A DNA stretch of 64,000 bases from the NCBI RefSeq assembly GCF_900104725.1, contig NZ_LT629758.1, positions 9,200,001 to 9,264,000 of the forward strand. Reading direction: 5' to 3'. Position numbers and translations under genes: made by a program. Positions 27,161 through 35,698 of this stretch are shown piece after piece; position 1 is the first letter of the stretch; each line of letters begins with the position of its first letter. This DNA is from Actinoplanes derwentensis. GTDB taxonomy: Bacteria; Actinomycetota; Actinomycetes; Mycobacteriales; Micromonosporaceae. Under the pieces are notes generated by a model, which was not told where the DNA came from, did not search any database, and saw only the letters and a program-made list of their open reading frames with translations.

Positions 27161-28045
27161 ATGACGACCGCCCCCGACCGGCTGCTGCGGCGCCTGGAGT
27201 GGAAACTCGGGCGCCGTCTCGACGGGCGTCTGCAGGGCTCGTACCGGACTGTGTGGCACGGCGCCGGTTTCGACTTCACCGATCTGCGGGCGTACACCCC
27301 GGAGGACGACGTCCGGCACATCGACTGGAACGTCACGGCGCGCCTGGACGAGCCGTTCGTCCGGCAGTACACCGAGGACCGGGAGATGACCTCCTGGCTG
27401 GTGATCGACCGGTCGGCGTCGATGCGGTTCGGCGGCGGCGCCGGCAAGGAGTCGACGGCCGCCTCGCTCGCTGTCGCGATCGCCCGGTTGATCTCCCAGG
27501 GTGGCAACCGGGTCGGGGCGATCCTTTTCGACAATCAGACCCATAAGATCATTCCGCCGCGTACGGGCCGGGATCAGATTCTGCGGATAACCCGCGATCT
27601 GACTTCTAGTGTCACGAAAAAGTCGGACAAAACGACGGACCTCGCGGAGATGCTGCGACTCGCCGCCACCACCACCGCCCGGCGGCGCAGCCTCGTCTTC
27701 GTCATGTCCGACTTCATCGGCGAACCCGGCTGGGACCGGCCCCTCGCCCAGCTCACCCATCGGCACGAAGTCGTCGTCATCCGCGTCGTCGACCCGTCCG
27801 AACTGGAACTGCCCGACCTCGGCCTGATCCTGGTCGAAGACGCCGAAACCGGCGAACAACTCCTCGTCGACACCAGCGACCCGCTGCTGCGCGCCCGGCT
27901 CACCGAGCAGGTCGGCGCCCGCGAGGACGAACTGGCCGACGGCATGCGCCGAGCCGGCGTCGACGCCCACCGGATCACCACCGACCAGGACATGCTGGCC
28001 ACCCTGGTCGACATGGTCCGCCGTTCCGGACGGAGACGCCGGTGA
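27161..28045 (+). CDS. DUF58-family protein
   Basis: A 294-residue protein starting immediately after the MoxR stop. The family hallmark is present: HGAGFDFTDLRAYTPEDDVR, HIDWNVTARLDEPFVRQYTE and a VWA-like WLVIDRSASMRFGGGAGKES. DUF58 proteins carry a VWA-like fold and are standard partners of MoxR ATPases; their exact biochemistry is not settled. It lacks the usual N-terminal membrane pair and so appears soluble. It overlaps the next gene by 4 bases (GTGA). Confidence 0.94.
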   Translation: MTTAPDRLLRRLEWKLGRRLDGRLQGSYRTVWHGAGFDFTDLRAYTPEDDVRHIDWNVTARLDEPFVRQYTEDREMTSWLVIDRSASMRFGGGAGKESTAASLAVAIARLISQGGNRVGAILFDNQTHKIIPPRTGRDQILRITRDLTSSVTKKSDKTTDLAEMLRLAATTTARRRSLVFVMSDFIGEPGWDRPLAQLTHRHEVVVIRVVDPSELELPDLGLILVEDAETGEQLLVDTSDPLLRARLTEQVGAREDELADGMRRAGVDAHRITTDQDMLATLVDMVRRSGRRRR

Positions 28046-29013
28046 CCTTCCTCTACCCGGCCGTCATCGCGATCGCGGTGCTGGCCAGCGCGGCGGCCGT
28101 GGCCGGTTACACGGCCCTGCAGAAACGCCGCGCGGCAGCGCTGTCGGCCGCCGGGTTCTCGTCGCTCACCGGCGGGGGCGTGCGCAGACACCTGCCGTAC
28201 GCGCTGCTCCTCGCCGCCCTTCCGGTCATGCTGATCGGCCTGGCCCGGCCACAGGCGGAAGTGGCCGTGCCCCGCGTCGCCGGGACCGTGCTGCTCGCCT
28301 TCGACGTCTCCAACAGCATGTCCGCCGACGACGTCGCACCGACCCGGCTCGCCGCCGCACAACAGGCCGCCACCGCGTTCGTCGAGGACCAGCCGGACAC
28401 CGTCGACGTCGGAGTGCTCGTCTTCGGCGACCAGGCCCTGCTCACCCAGGCACCCACCGACGACCACGCGGCAGCGGTCGCCGCGATCGGCCGGGTCTCG
28501 CCCAGCGGCGGCACCTCGCTCGGGCAGGCCATCCTGGTCGCGCTCGGCACGATCACCGGCAAACCGGTCAGCCTCCCCTCGACGGAGGGCGGCGCGCAGG
28601 CCACCTCGGACCTCGGCTACTGGCCGTCGGCGACGATCGTGGTCTTCTCCGACGGCGAGGAGACCGGCGGGCCCGACGTGCAGGCCGCCGCCGAACTCGC
28701 CGCCGCCGCCGGAGTACGCATCCAGACGGTCGGCGTCGGCACCGCCAAAGGCGCGACCGTCGAAGTCGACGGCTTCCAACTGGGCACCCAGCTCGACGAG
28801 ACCCTGCTGACCACGGTGGCACAGGTGACCGGTGGGGCGTACCAGCAGGCCGGCGACGCCGGGGCGCTCACCGACAGCACCAAAGCGATCGACCTGCGAC
28901 TGACCACCGAGAAGGAACCGATCGAGCTGACCGCCCCGTTCGCGGCCGCCGCCCTCCTGCTCCTGACGCTCGGCGGGCTGCTCGGCACCCGCTGGCACGG
29001 AAGGATCGTCTGA
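28042..29013 (+). CDS. VWA-domain membrane protein (BatA-like)
   Basis: A 323-residue protein with a GTG start inside the DUF58 stop. Membrane segments lie at the N-terminus (VIAIAVLASAAAVAGYTAL and LPYALLLAALPVMLIGLARP) and the C-terminus (FAAAALLLLTLGGLLG), flanking a VWA domain. The MIDAS motif is DVSNSMS with a distal TVVFSDGEET-like loop (IVVFSDGEET). VWA domains bind divalent metal and protein ligands outside the membrane. It is one of two tandem copies and is coupled by TGATG to the second. Confidence 0.93.
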   Translation: MTFLYPAVIAIAVLASAAAVAGYTALQKRRAAALSAAGFSSLTGGGVRRHLPYALLLAALPVMLIGLARPQAEVAVPRVAGTVLLAFDVSNSMSADDVAPTRLAAAQQAATAFVEDQPDTVDVGVLVFGDQALLTQAPTDDHAAAVAAIGRVSPSGGTSLGQAILVALGTITGKPVSLPSTEGGAQATSDLGYWPSATIVVFSDGEETGGPDVQAAAELAAAAGVRIQTVGVGTAKGATVEVDGFQLGTQLDETLLTTVAQVTGGAYQQAGDAGALTDSTKAIDLRLTTEKEPIELTAPFAAAALLLLTLGGLLGTRWHGRIV

Positions 29014-30107
29014 TGTCGCTGAGCTGGCCGTGGGCGCTGCTCGCGCTGCTGGCCGTCCCGCTGCTGCTCCTGGCCCGCTGGTTGCTGAACCGGCGGCGGA
29101 AGCGGACCGCGGTGACGGTGTCCAGCGTCGCACTGATCCGGGCCGCACTACCCGGGCGGACCGCCTGGCGCCGGCGGATCCCGGTCTACCTCTTCCTGGC
29201 CGGGCTGCTCGCGCTCGCCGGTGGGGTGGCCCGCCCGCAGGCGTCGATGGCCGTGCCCTCCAACGACACCACGATCCTGCTGGCCATCGACGTGTCCGGC
29301 TCGATGTGCAACATCGACATCGCACCGAACCGGCTGGCCGTCGCCACCGACGCGGCCCGCGAGTTCGTCGAGGCCCAGGACGGCGACACCCGGATCGGGC
29401 TGGTCGCCTTCTCCGGCATCGCCGGCCTGCTGGTCCCGCCGACCGCCGAGAAAGCGCCGCTGCTGGAGGCGATCGCCGGGCTCAAGACCGCCCGCGGCAC
29501 CGCGATCGGCCAGTCCATCCTCACCTCGATCGACGCGATCGCCGAGATCAACCCCGAGGTGGCCGGCACCGGCGTCGAGCTGGCCGCACCCGCGACCGGC
29601 GGGGCGCCCGTCGACTACGAACCGGACACCATCGTGGTGCTCACCGACGGCTCGAACACCACCGGCGTCGACCCGGTCACCGCCGCCGAACAGGCCGCGG
29701 CCCGGCGACTGCGGGTCTACACGATCGGGTTCGGCACCACCGACCCGCAACAGATGGTCTGCACCCCCGACCAGGTCAGCGGCGACTCCGCGTTCGGCAG
29801 CGGCTTCGGCGGCAACGGGTTCGGTGGCGGCGGTGGCGGCCGGGGCGGCAACCGGGAGATCGACGAGGAGGCGCTCACCCAGGTCGCCGACCTGACCGGG
29901 GGTCGCTACTTCAAGGCCCAGGACGCCGAACAGCTCACCGACGTGCTCGGCGACCTGCCCCGCGAATTCGGCGTGACCAAGCAGAACGTCGAGATCAGCG
30001 TCTGGTTCCTGCTGCTCGGCACACTGCTGGTCACCGCCGGTGTGACACTCTCCCTCTGGTGGAACCGTGGCCCGGCTCCCCGGCGCCCGAAAGCAACCGC
30101 GGCCTAG
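29013..30107 (+). CDS. VWA-domain membrane protein (BatA/BatB-like), second copy
   Basis: A 364-residue paralogue of the preceding gene, starting in TGATG overlap. Membrane helices at both ends flank the VWA domain with MIDAS DVSGSMCNI and the loop TIVVLTDGSNTTG. It differs by a Gly-rich insert (FGSGFGGNGFGGGGGGRGGN) within the VWA region and by two Cys (SMCN, MVCTPD). It ends the operon, and its stop shares the CTAG at 30104-30107 with the convergent dehydratase gene. Confidence 0.93.
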   Translation: MSLSWPWALLALLAVPLLLLARWLLNRRRKRTAVTVSSVALIRAALPGRTAWRRRIPVYLFLAGLLALAGGVARPQASMAVPSNDTTILLAIDVSGSMCNIDIAPNRLAVATDAAREFVEAQDGDTRIGLVAFSGIAGLLVPPTAEKAPLLEAIAGLKTARGTAIGQSILTSIDAIAEINPEVAGTGVELAAPATGGAPVDYEPDTIVVLTDGSNTTGVDPVTAAEQAAARRLRVYTIGFGTTDPQQMVCTPDQVSGDSAFGSGFGGNGFGGGGGGRGGNREIDEEALTQVADLTGGRYFKAQDAEQLTDVLGDLPREFGVTKQNVEISVWFLLLGTLLVTAGVTLSLWWNRGPAPRRPKATAA

Positions 30108-31969
30108 GTTCCGGTGAGGCGGCGGTGGCGCTGGGCGGCCATCCGGACCGGGGCGTTCGGCTCGCCGAAACGGTCGTAGCCGGCGCGGCGTTCGACGATC
30201 TCGAAGAACACCCGGCCGCCGATCACCGGGGTGTAGAGGTGCAACAGTTCGCCGCCGTTCGCGTCCCGGTCGTAGAGGATGCCGTGCTTCCGCAACGTCG
30301 CCACGAAGCCGGCGTCCAGGGCGAACCGGGCCGCCAGGTCGTCGTAGTAGTTGTCCGGGACCGGGAGCGCCGGCAGGTCCAGGGCTTCGGCGGTGGCGAG
30401 CAGATCGGCGGTGGCGAAGGCCACGTGCTGGGGGTCGGAGACCGCGGGCGCCCACTCGCCACGGCGCAGAAGGGACACGGTCAAGGCCACCCGGACGCGG
30501 CGGGCCGGGTCGGCGACCGCGCGGGACCGCATCAAACCGAACGGGGCGGCGTACTCCTCGGCGGCGAGATGATCCAGGCCGAGAACCGAATGGTAGAAGA
30601 GGCCGGCCTCGTCGAAGTGATCGAACGGCTGCGCCAGCCCGAGATGATCAACAGCCAGCAGCCCGGCGCCGGCCTTCGCGTCATCGGCCTCCGGTTCGCC
30701 GGCCGTCCACCCGCCGGCCTTCGCGCCGGTCGGTAGGAAGTCCGCGCGCCACGGATTCGCCGGGCCGGTCACGAAGACCTGGGTGCCGTCGGGGGCCGTG
30801 ATCGCGGCGAGTTCCGCCTCACCCGGCTCGCGGACGTTGGGGTGAGCGGGGGCCCGCAAGGCCTCGGCACGGGCGAGGGCGGCCGCCGGATCCACCGAGG
30901 TGACCGCGAAAGCGCTGATGGCGGCGGGGCCGGTCGCGGTCACCGCGCTGTTGAGGATCACGCGGCAGGAATGCTGTTCCCAGAGTTCCACCGGTTTGGT
31001 GCGGTGCTGACCGGTGTGCAGGAAACCGAGGCCCCGCAGGGCGGTGCGCAGTTCCGGGCCGGAGCGGCCGTCGACGGCGAATTCGGTGAAGGCGTGCCCG
31101 GTCAGGTCCGGCGCGGGCGGGAGCGCGCGGAGGGCGGTGCGGCTCCCGTCGTACCCGGCAATCGTCAGTTGATCTTCAAGGGCGACCAGGGACCGCATCG
31201 CGTCGACCGCGGTCCGGGTGGGATCGGCCTGCCGGAAGACGTCGTTGAAGACCTCCAGCGACAGCGGCCCGTCGTAGCCCGCGGCCAGCACCAGCCGGAC
31301 GAAACCGGGCAGATCGAAGGCGCCCTGGCCGGGGAAGAGCCGGTGGTGGCGGCTCCACTGCAGCACGTCCATGCGCAGATGCGGCGCGTCGGCGAGCTGC
31401 AGGAAGAAGATCTTGCCGGGGGTGATGCCGGCGATCGGGTCCGGGCTCACTTCCCGGGACAGTACGTGGAACGAGTCCAGACAGAGCCCCAGCGCCGGAT
31501 GATCAGCCCGCCGCACGATCTCCCACGAGCGGTCCCACGTGGACACGTGCCGTCCCCAGGCCAGCGCCTCGTAGGCGATGCGCATCCCGTGGTCCGCCGC
31601 CCGATCGGCCAAAGCGGCGAGCTGGGCGGCGAGCAGGTCGTCATCGTTCACGGCGTCCGGGGCCACTGAGGAACACACCAGCACCGTGTCCACCCCCAGT
31701 TGCGCCATCACGTCGAACTTCCGCCGTGCCCGGTCCAGACTCTTGCGGAAATGTCCGTCGTCGAGCGAGTCGAGGTCCCGGAACGGCTGGTACAGGTCGA
31801 TCGTGAGGCCCAGGTCAGCGCAGCGGGACCGAACCTCCACCGGCGACCACGGCGACACCACGAGATCGTTCTCGAACAGTTCGATGCCGTCGAACCCGGC
31901 CGACGCGGCGGCGGTCAGCTTGTCGTCGAGGGTGCCGGAGACACAGACGGTGGCGATCGACCGGCGCAT
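30104..31969 (-). CDS. 3-Dehydroshikimate dehydratase fused to VOC/HPPD-like domain (QuiC/QsuB type)
   Basis: A 621-residue two-domain protein. Residues 1-280 are a xylose-isomerase-like TIM barrel (FDGIELFENDLV, IDLYQPFRDLDS, RIAYEALAWGRH, LGLCLDSFHVLSR, GPLSLEVFNDVFR), whose Glu/Asp/His side chains match the metal site of AsbF/QuiC dehydratases. Residues about 300-620 hold two glyoxalase/HPPD-like modules (VDHLGLAQPFDHFDEAG, PQHVAFATADLLATAEAL, GELLHLYTPVIGGRVFFEIV). The enzyme should convert 3-dehydroshikimate to protocatechuate. It forms an operon with the TetR gene just upstream and lies opposite the shikimate dehydrogenase, so the cluster degrades shikimate/quinate. Confidence 0.92.
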   Translation of the reverse strand: MRRSIATVCVSGTLDDKLTAAASAGFDGIELFENDLVVSPWSPVEVRSRCADLGLTIDLYQPFRDLDSLDDGHFRKSLDRARRKFDVMAQLGVDTVLVCSSVAPDAVNDDDLLAAQLAALADRAADHGMRIAYEALAWGRHVSTWDRSWEIVRRADHPALGLCLDSFHVLSREVSPDPIAGITPGKIFFLQLADAPHLRMDVLQWSRHHRLFPGQGAFDLPGFVRLVLAAGYDGPLSLEVFNDVFRQADPTRTAVDAMRSLVALEDQLTIAGYDGSRTALRALPPAPDLTGHAFTEFAVDGRSGPELRTALRGLGFLHTGQHRTKPVELWEQHSCRVILNSAVTATGPAAISAFAVTSVDPAAALARAEALRAPAHPNVREPGEAELAAITAPDGTQVFVTGPANPWRADFLPTGAKAGGWTAGEPEADDAKAGAGLLAVDHLGLAQPFDHFDEAGLFYHSVLGLDHLAAEEYAAPFGLMRSRAVADPARRVRVALTVSLLRRGEWAPAVSDPQHVAFATADLLATAEALDLPALPVPDNYYDDLAARFALDAGFVATLRKHGILYDRDANGGELLHLYTPVIGGRVFFEIVERRAGYDRFGEPNAPVRMAAQRHRRLTGT

Positions 31970-31975
31970 GCGGCC

Positions 31976-32602
31976 TCACTTTCGTAGATAGCCGGTCACC
32001 AGATCCCCGAGCATCGTCCGGTAGTGCTCCCGACGATCCGGGGCGAGCAGGTCCCGGTCGAAGAGAGCGCCCCAGGTGTGACGGTTGGCGACGCGGAAGA
32101 AACAGAACGAACTGATCATCATGTGTACGTCGAGGGCGTCGACGTCGTCGCGGAACACACCGTCGCGCACACCGCGGTCGAGGACTCCGCGGAGCAGGTC
32201 GACGGCCGAGCTGTTCAGGTCGACGAGCCGGGCCACGTGGTTCATGTGCTTGGCGTGCTGCGCGTTCTCCACCCCGACGAGCTTGATGAACGCGGGGTGC
32301 GCCTCGTGGTGGTCGAAGGTGACCTCGGCGAGCCGGCGGACGGCTGCCGGGGGATCGAGATGGTCGACGTCGGCGGTCTGTTCGGCGGCCCGGATCTCCG
32401 CGTACGCCCGTTCCAGAACTGCCAGGTAGAGCTGCTCCTTACCGCCGAAGTAGTAGTAGATCATCCGTTTCGTGGTGCGGGTGCGCGCGGCGATCTCGTC
32501 GACCCGGGCACCGCTGTAGCCGCGTTCGGCGAACTCGTCGGTGGCCACGTCCAACAGATCTGTGCGGGTGCGTACGGCGTCGCGCTGCCGTTCCTGCGTC
32601 AT
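31976..32602 (-). CDS. TetR-family regulator of the shikimate catabolic cluster
   Basis: The preferred ATG 32602 gives 208 residues (MTQERQRDAVRTRTDLL); a GTG at 32644 is possible but would sit 9 bases from the operator. The N-terminal HTH is GARVDEIAARTRTTKRMIYY and YYFGGKEQLYLAVLERAYAE follows, as in TetR proteins. The C-terminal part is the ligand and dimer domain. It is transcribed with the dehydratase and divergently from the dehydrogenase/transporter pair, with a 24-bp inverted repeat between them, so it probably controls both. The effector is likely a pathway intermediate (inference). Confidence 0.93.
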   Translation of the reverse strand: MTQERQRDAVRTRTDLLDVATDEFAERGYSGARVDEIAARTRTTKRMIYYYFGGKEQLYLAVLERAYAEIRAAEQTADVDHLDPPAAVRRLAEVTFDHHEAHPAFIKLVGVENAQHAKHMNHVARLVDLNSSAVDLLRGVLDRGVRDGVFRDDVDALDVHMMISSFCFFRVANRHTWGALFDRDLLAPDRREHYRTMLGDLVTGYLRK

Positions 32603-32653
32603 ACAGGTAAGTCTGCCGTGGGTCTTGACAGTGTCGGCCGTCACACCTCATAA

Positions 32654-32677
32654 CTAACGTACCAGTTCGTACATTAG
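32654..32677. promoter_or_regulatory. Inverted repeat, candidate TetR operator
   Basis: The half-sites CTAACGTAC (32654-32662) and GTACATTAG (32669-32677) pair with one mismatch around a 6-base spacer. The site lies 14 bases before the dehydrogenase ATG and next to its AAGGAG, and upstream of the TetR gene, so it can repress both directions. Confidence 0.7.
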
Positions 32678-32691
32678 CAAGGAGCTTGTGA

Positions 32692-33531
32692 ATGTCGGCT
32701 TGCCGATGCGGGTTGATCGGGACCGGGATCGGCGCGTCGCTGTCACCGGCACTGCACGAGGCCGAGGGGAGCCACCACCACCTCGGGCTCACGTACACGT
32801 TGTTCGACGTGGACACCCCGGCAGAACTCGAACGCCGGCTCGATCTCGCCGAACGTTCCGGGTACGCCGGGCTCAACATCACCCACCCCTTCAAACAGCA
32901 GGTGATCAAGCACCTCGACGAGTTGTCCCCGCAGGCCCGGGAGATCGGCGCGGTGAACACCGTGGTCTTCCGGGACGGCCGCCGGTACGGCTACAACACC
33001 GACGCGCCCGGATTCGCCGAATCGTTCCGGACCGGCCTGCCCGGCGCTGCCACCGGCCACGTGGTGATGCTGGGCGCGGGCGGGGCCGGAGCCGCCTGTG
33101 GTCACGCGCTACGGGAGCTGGGCGTCACGGAACTGACCATCGTGGACCCGTCCGTCTCCCGCGGCCGGGAACTGGCCGACCGGCTGGGCGCCGGATACCT
33201 GCCCGCTGTCACCACCCTGAAAACCGCCGACGGCCTGGTCAACGCCAGCCCCATCGGCATGCGGCACCACCCCGGGATCCCACTGCCCGCAGAGCTGCTC
33301 CACCGCCGCCTGTGGGTCGCCGACATCGTCTACATGCCCGTCGACACCGAGCTGCTGATCGCCGCCCGTGCCGCCGGACTGCCGGCGATCGGCGGCGCCG
33401 CGATGTGCGTCTACCAGGCCGCCGCGGCGTTCGCACTGTTCACCGGATCCACCCCCGATATCGCGCGGATGTTGCTTCACCTCTCCCATCTTCTGGAGCG
33501 CCGCAATGTTGACCGAGACCACCACTCGTGA
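32692..33531 (+). CDS. Shikimate/quinate dehydrogenase (AroE family)
   Basis: A 279-residue protein with AAGGAG before the ATG. Substrate-binding Ser residues are in GIGASLSPALHE, the catalytic Lys is in NITHPFKQQVIK, and the Asp is in YGYNTDAPGF. The nucleotide fold is VVMLGAGGAGAACGHALREL, and NASPIGM is also present. The enzyme interconverts shikimate and 3-dehydroshikimate. Its location with a dehydroshikimate dehydratase and regulator argues for a catabolic (QsuD-like) role, not chorismate biosynthesis. VDPSVSRG after the second nucleotide strand suggests NAD+ preference (inference). It overlaps the transporter gene by 26 bases. Confidence 0.93.
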   Translation: MSACRCGLIGTGIGASLSPALHEAEGSHHHLGLTYTLFDVDTPAELERRLDLAERSGYAGLNITHPFKQQVIKHLDELSPQAREIGAVNTVVFRDGRRYGYNTDAPGFAESFRTGLPGAATGHVVMLGAGGAGAACGHALRELGVTELTIVDPSVSRGRELADRLGAGYLPAVTTLKTADGLVNASPIGMRHHPGIPLPAELLHRRLWVADIVYMPVDTELLIAARAAGLPAIGGAAMCVYQAAAAFALFTGSTPDIARMLLHLSHLLERRNVDRDHHS

Positions 33532-34891
33532 ACTTCCCGAACCCCCCGCGCTACGCCGCATGGTCGGGCCCGGCATCGTCGCCGTCGGCATCGGCATGGC
33601 GGCCGGCGAGATCATCCTCTGGCCGTACCTGACCGCGATCGGTGGCCTCGGCCTGCTCTGGCTGGCCTTCACCACCCTCGCCGTGCAGTTCGTCATCAAC
33701 ATGGAGATCGAGCGATACACCCTGGCCACCGGCCAGACCGTCGTCGCCGGATTCTCCCGCTGGTGGAAGGGCTGGGGCATCATCATCTGCCTGGCCGGGG
33801 CCTTCCAATACGTCTGGCCCGGCTGGGCGACCAGCGGGTCCACCGTCTTCACCTACCTGATCGGCGGCGGCGACCCGGTCTGGATCACCGTCGGCGTACT
33901 GGTCACCATCGGGGTCTTTCTGACCCTGTCCAAAGTGATCTACAAAACCGTGGAACGCGTCGAGACCGTCAAGGTCATCCTGACCCTGTTCTTCCTGGTG
34001 GTCGTGGTGATCTTCGTGATCTCGCTGAGCACCTGGGGCGAGGGCGCGAAGGCCACCGTCACCGAATTCGGGCAGATCCCGGACGGCATCACGTTCACCA
34101 TGCTGCTCAGCGCCATCGGCGCGGCCGGCGCTGGTGGCGTACACAACCTGGTGTTGAGCAACTGGATCCGGGACAAGCGATACGGCATGGGTGCCCACGT
34201 GCCCCGCCTGATCTCCCCGATCACCGGCCAGGAAGAGGCAGCCGGCGCCGACCGCTACACGTTCCCGCTCGACGAGACCTCACTGAGCCGCTGGAACCTG
34301 TGGTGGAAACGCGCCAACACCGAACACCTGGTCACCTTCGTAGCGGTCTGCTTCGTGACGATCGGCGTGATGAGCCTGCTCGCCTACGAGACCCTCTTCG
34401 GCCGCGGCGACCTCAAATCGGACCCGTCGTTCCTGCGGACCCAGGGCGAGATCTTCGAAACCGAAGTCGGCACCTGGCTCAAACTGCTGTTCCTGGCAGT
34501 CGCGGCGGTCTCGCTGTGGGCCGCGGCGATGGGCCTGCTGGACATCATCGGCCGGGTCGCCTCGGACTTCCTGCGCCGCAACTACCTTCTTGAATCGGCA
34601 CGTTGGACCGAAGCCCGGATCTACCTGGCGGTGGTCTGGATCGAGATCGTCCTCGGCTCGGCGATCCTGCTGGCCGGGTTCACCCAGCCGCTGGGCCTGC
34701 TGATCGTCTCCACCTGCGCGGCCTCGGTGGTGACCCTGCTCTACTCGATCCTGCTGGTCCGCCTCAACACCCGCGACCTGCCGGGCCCGATCCGGATCCG
34801 CGGCTGGCGCCTCGGCGGCCTGCTGGTGGCGATCGCCTTCTACGGCTTCTTCGCCATCGCGATGGTCGTCACCCAGCTCGACAAACTGTGA
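33506..34891 (+). CDS. Nramp-fold transporter lacking canonical metal motifs
   Basis: From ATG 33506 (GGAG upstream) this is 461 residues with about eleven membrane helices. Overall order and GPGIVAVGIGMAAGEI at the start resemble Nramp divalent-metal transporters. The TM1 DPGN motif, however, is replaced by MAAGE, and the TM6 MPH motif is replaced by AGAGGVHNLVLSNWIRDKRY. The residues that bind Mn/Fe in true Nramp proteins are thus absent. Coupling to shikimate dehydrogenase suggests it may carry an organic substrate such as shikimate or quinate, or another ion; this is inference. A 13-bp hairpin ends the operon. Confidence 0.85.
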   Translation: MLTETTTRELPEPPALRRMVGPGIVAVGIGMAAGEIILWPYLTAIGGLGLLWLAFTTLAVQFVINMEIERYTLATGQTVVAGFSRWWKGWGIIICLAGAFQYVWPGWATSGSTVFTYLIGGGDPVWITVGVLVTIGVFLTLSKVIYKTVERVETVKVILTLFFLVVVVIFVISLSTWGEGAKATVTEFGQIPDGITFTMLLSAIGAAGAGGVHNLVLSNWIRDKRYGMGAHVPRLISPITGQEEAAGADRYTFPLDETSLSRWNLWWKRANTEHLVTFVAVCFVTIGVMSLLAYETLFGRGDLKSDPSFLRTQGEIFETEVGTWLKLLFLAVAAVSLWAAAMGLLDIIGRVASDFLRRNYLLESARWTEARIYLAVVWIEIVLGSAILLAGFTQPLGLLIVSTCAASVVTLLYSILLVRLNTRDLPGPIRIRGWRLGGLLVAIAFYGFFAIAMVVTQLDKL

Positions 34892-34894
34892 GGT

Positions 34895-34924
34895 TTCGCC
34901 CGGGCTTTTGCAAGCCCGGGCGAA
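34895..34924. terminator. Bidirectional terminator, 13-bp perfect stem
   Basis: The arms TTCGCCCGGGCTT (34895-34907) and complement (34912-34924) close on a TTGC tetraloop. It starts 4 bases after the transporter stop and 4 bases from the convergent gene's stop. Confidence 0.88.
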
Positions 34925-34928
34925 CCCG

Positions 34929-35696
34929 TCAAACCCGGCGCCGTCGGGTCCAGGAGAAACCGATCAGGCCGGTGATCGCGGCGAGGATGCCACCGGTCAC
35001 CGTCCACACCCATCGCGACGAGAAGTCCGGAAGCCAATCCACCGAGAAGTACTCCTCCTCCGGCTCCGCGCTCGCCGACGGCACCGGGGTGGTCAGCAGC
35101 TTGCCGGGCTGGTTGTTCGGCACCAACGGAGCAGCCAACTCACCCTGGTCGGCACCGGTGTCGCCGGTCGGTGACGTGAGAGTCAACGACACGTCGAGCG
35201 GCAGGCCCAAATCCTTCTCCGGCAACTCAGTACTGGACAACCGCACGTAATAGGTGCCGGGCAGCGGGTCACCGTCCCACGGCTCGGCCCATGAACGGAC
35301 CTGCCGCAACCGGCAACCGAGCTTCACCGCAGTGTCGGTGGTCGCGGCCACCGGGCTCTGCTCGCCACCCACACAAGCCTGCCGGCGGCGCAACCCGTCG
35401 AACACCTCGACGGTCCACGAATGATCACCGCTGCGACCGCTACTGGGCAACGTGACGTCGACAGTCAGATCGGGCCGCTGCCCGGCCGTCGCCGGGAACT
35501 GCCAATACAGGTAGTCGCCGGTCACCGCACTCACCTTGACCGGCTGCTCCGGGGCGATCGCCACAGCGGTCAAGAACGACGTACCGGCCGACGTGATGCT
35601 CTGCAACGGCGTCGGCCCGTCCGTCGGATCGGCGGCGAAAGCGGGAACAGGCAGCAACACGAGACCGAGAACGGCCAACGGGAACAGTCTCCGCAT
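34929..35696 (-). CDS. Secreted membrane-anchored partner of the VWA protein
   Basis: From ATG 35696 (GGGAGA upstream) this is 255 residues. A signal peptide (MRRLFPLAVLGLVLLPVPAFAAD) is followed by a beta-rich extracellular domain with TGDYLYWQFPATAGQRPDLT, VDVTLPSSGRSGDHSWTVEV and PLPGTYYVRLSSTELPEKDL, then a linker and a C-terminal helix (WVWTVTGGILAAITGLIGFS) with RRRR anchor. Two Cys (QACVGG, LGCRLR) may form a disulfide. No family is named. It is coupled to the VWA gene through TGATCATG, so the two likely form a surface complex. Confidence 0.78.
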   Translation of the reverse strand: MRRLFPLAVLGLVLLPVPAFAADPTDGPTPLQSITSAGTSFLTAVAIAPEQPVKVSAVTGDYLYWQFPATAGQRPDLTVDVTLPSSGRSGDHSWTVEVFDGLRRRQACVGGEQSPVAATTDTAVKLGCRLRQVRSWAEPWDGDPLPGTYYVRLSSTELPEKDLGLPLDVSLTLTSPTGDTGADQGELAAPLVPNNQPGKLLTTPVPSASAEPEEEYFSVDWLPDFSSRWVWTVTGGILAAITGLIGFSWTRRRRV

Positions 35697-35698
35697 GA

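Noticed and set aside
30104..34891. Assignment of the transporter as a manganese/iron importer
   Set aside because: The family-defining DPGN and MPH metal-binding motifs are absent, so I kept only the fold-level name.
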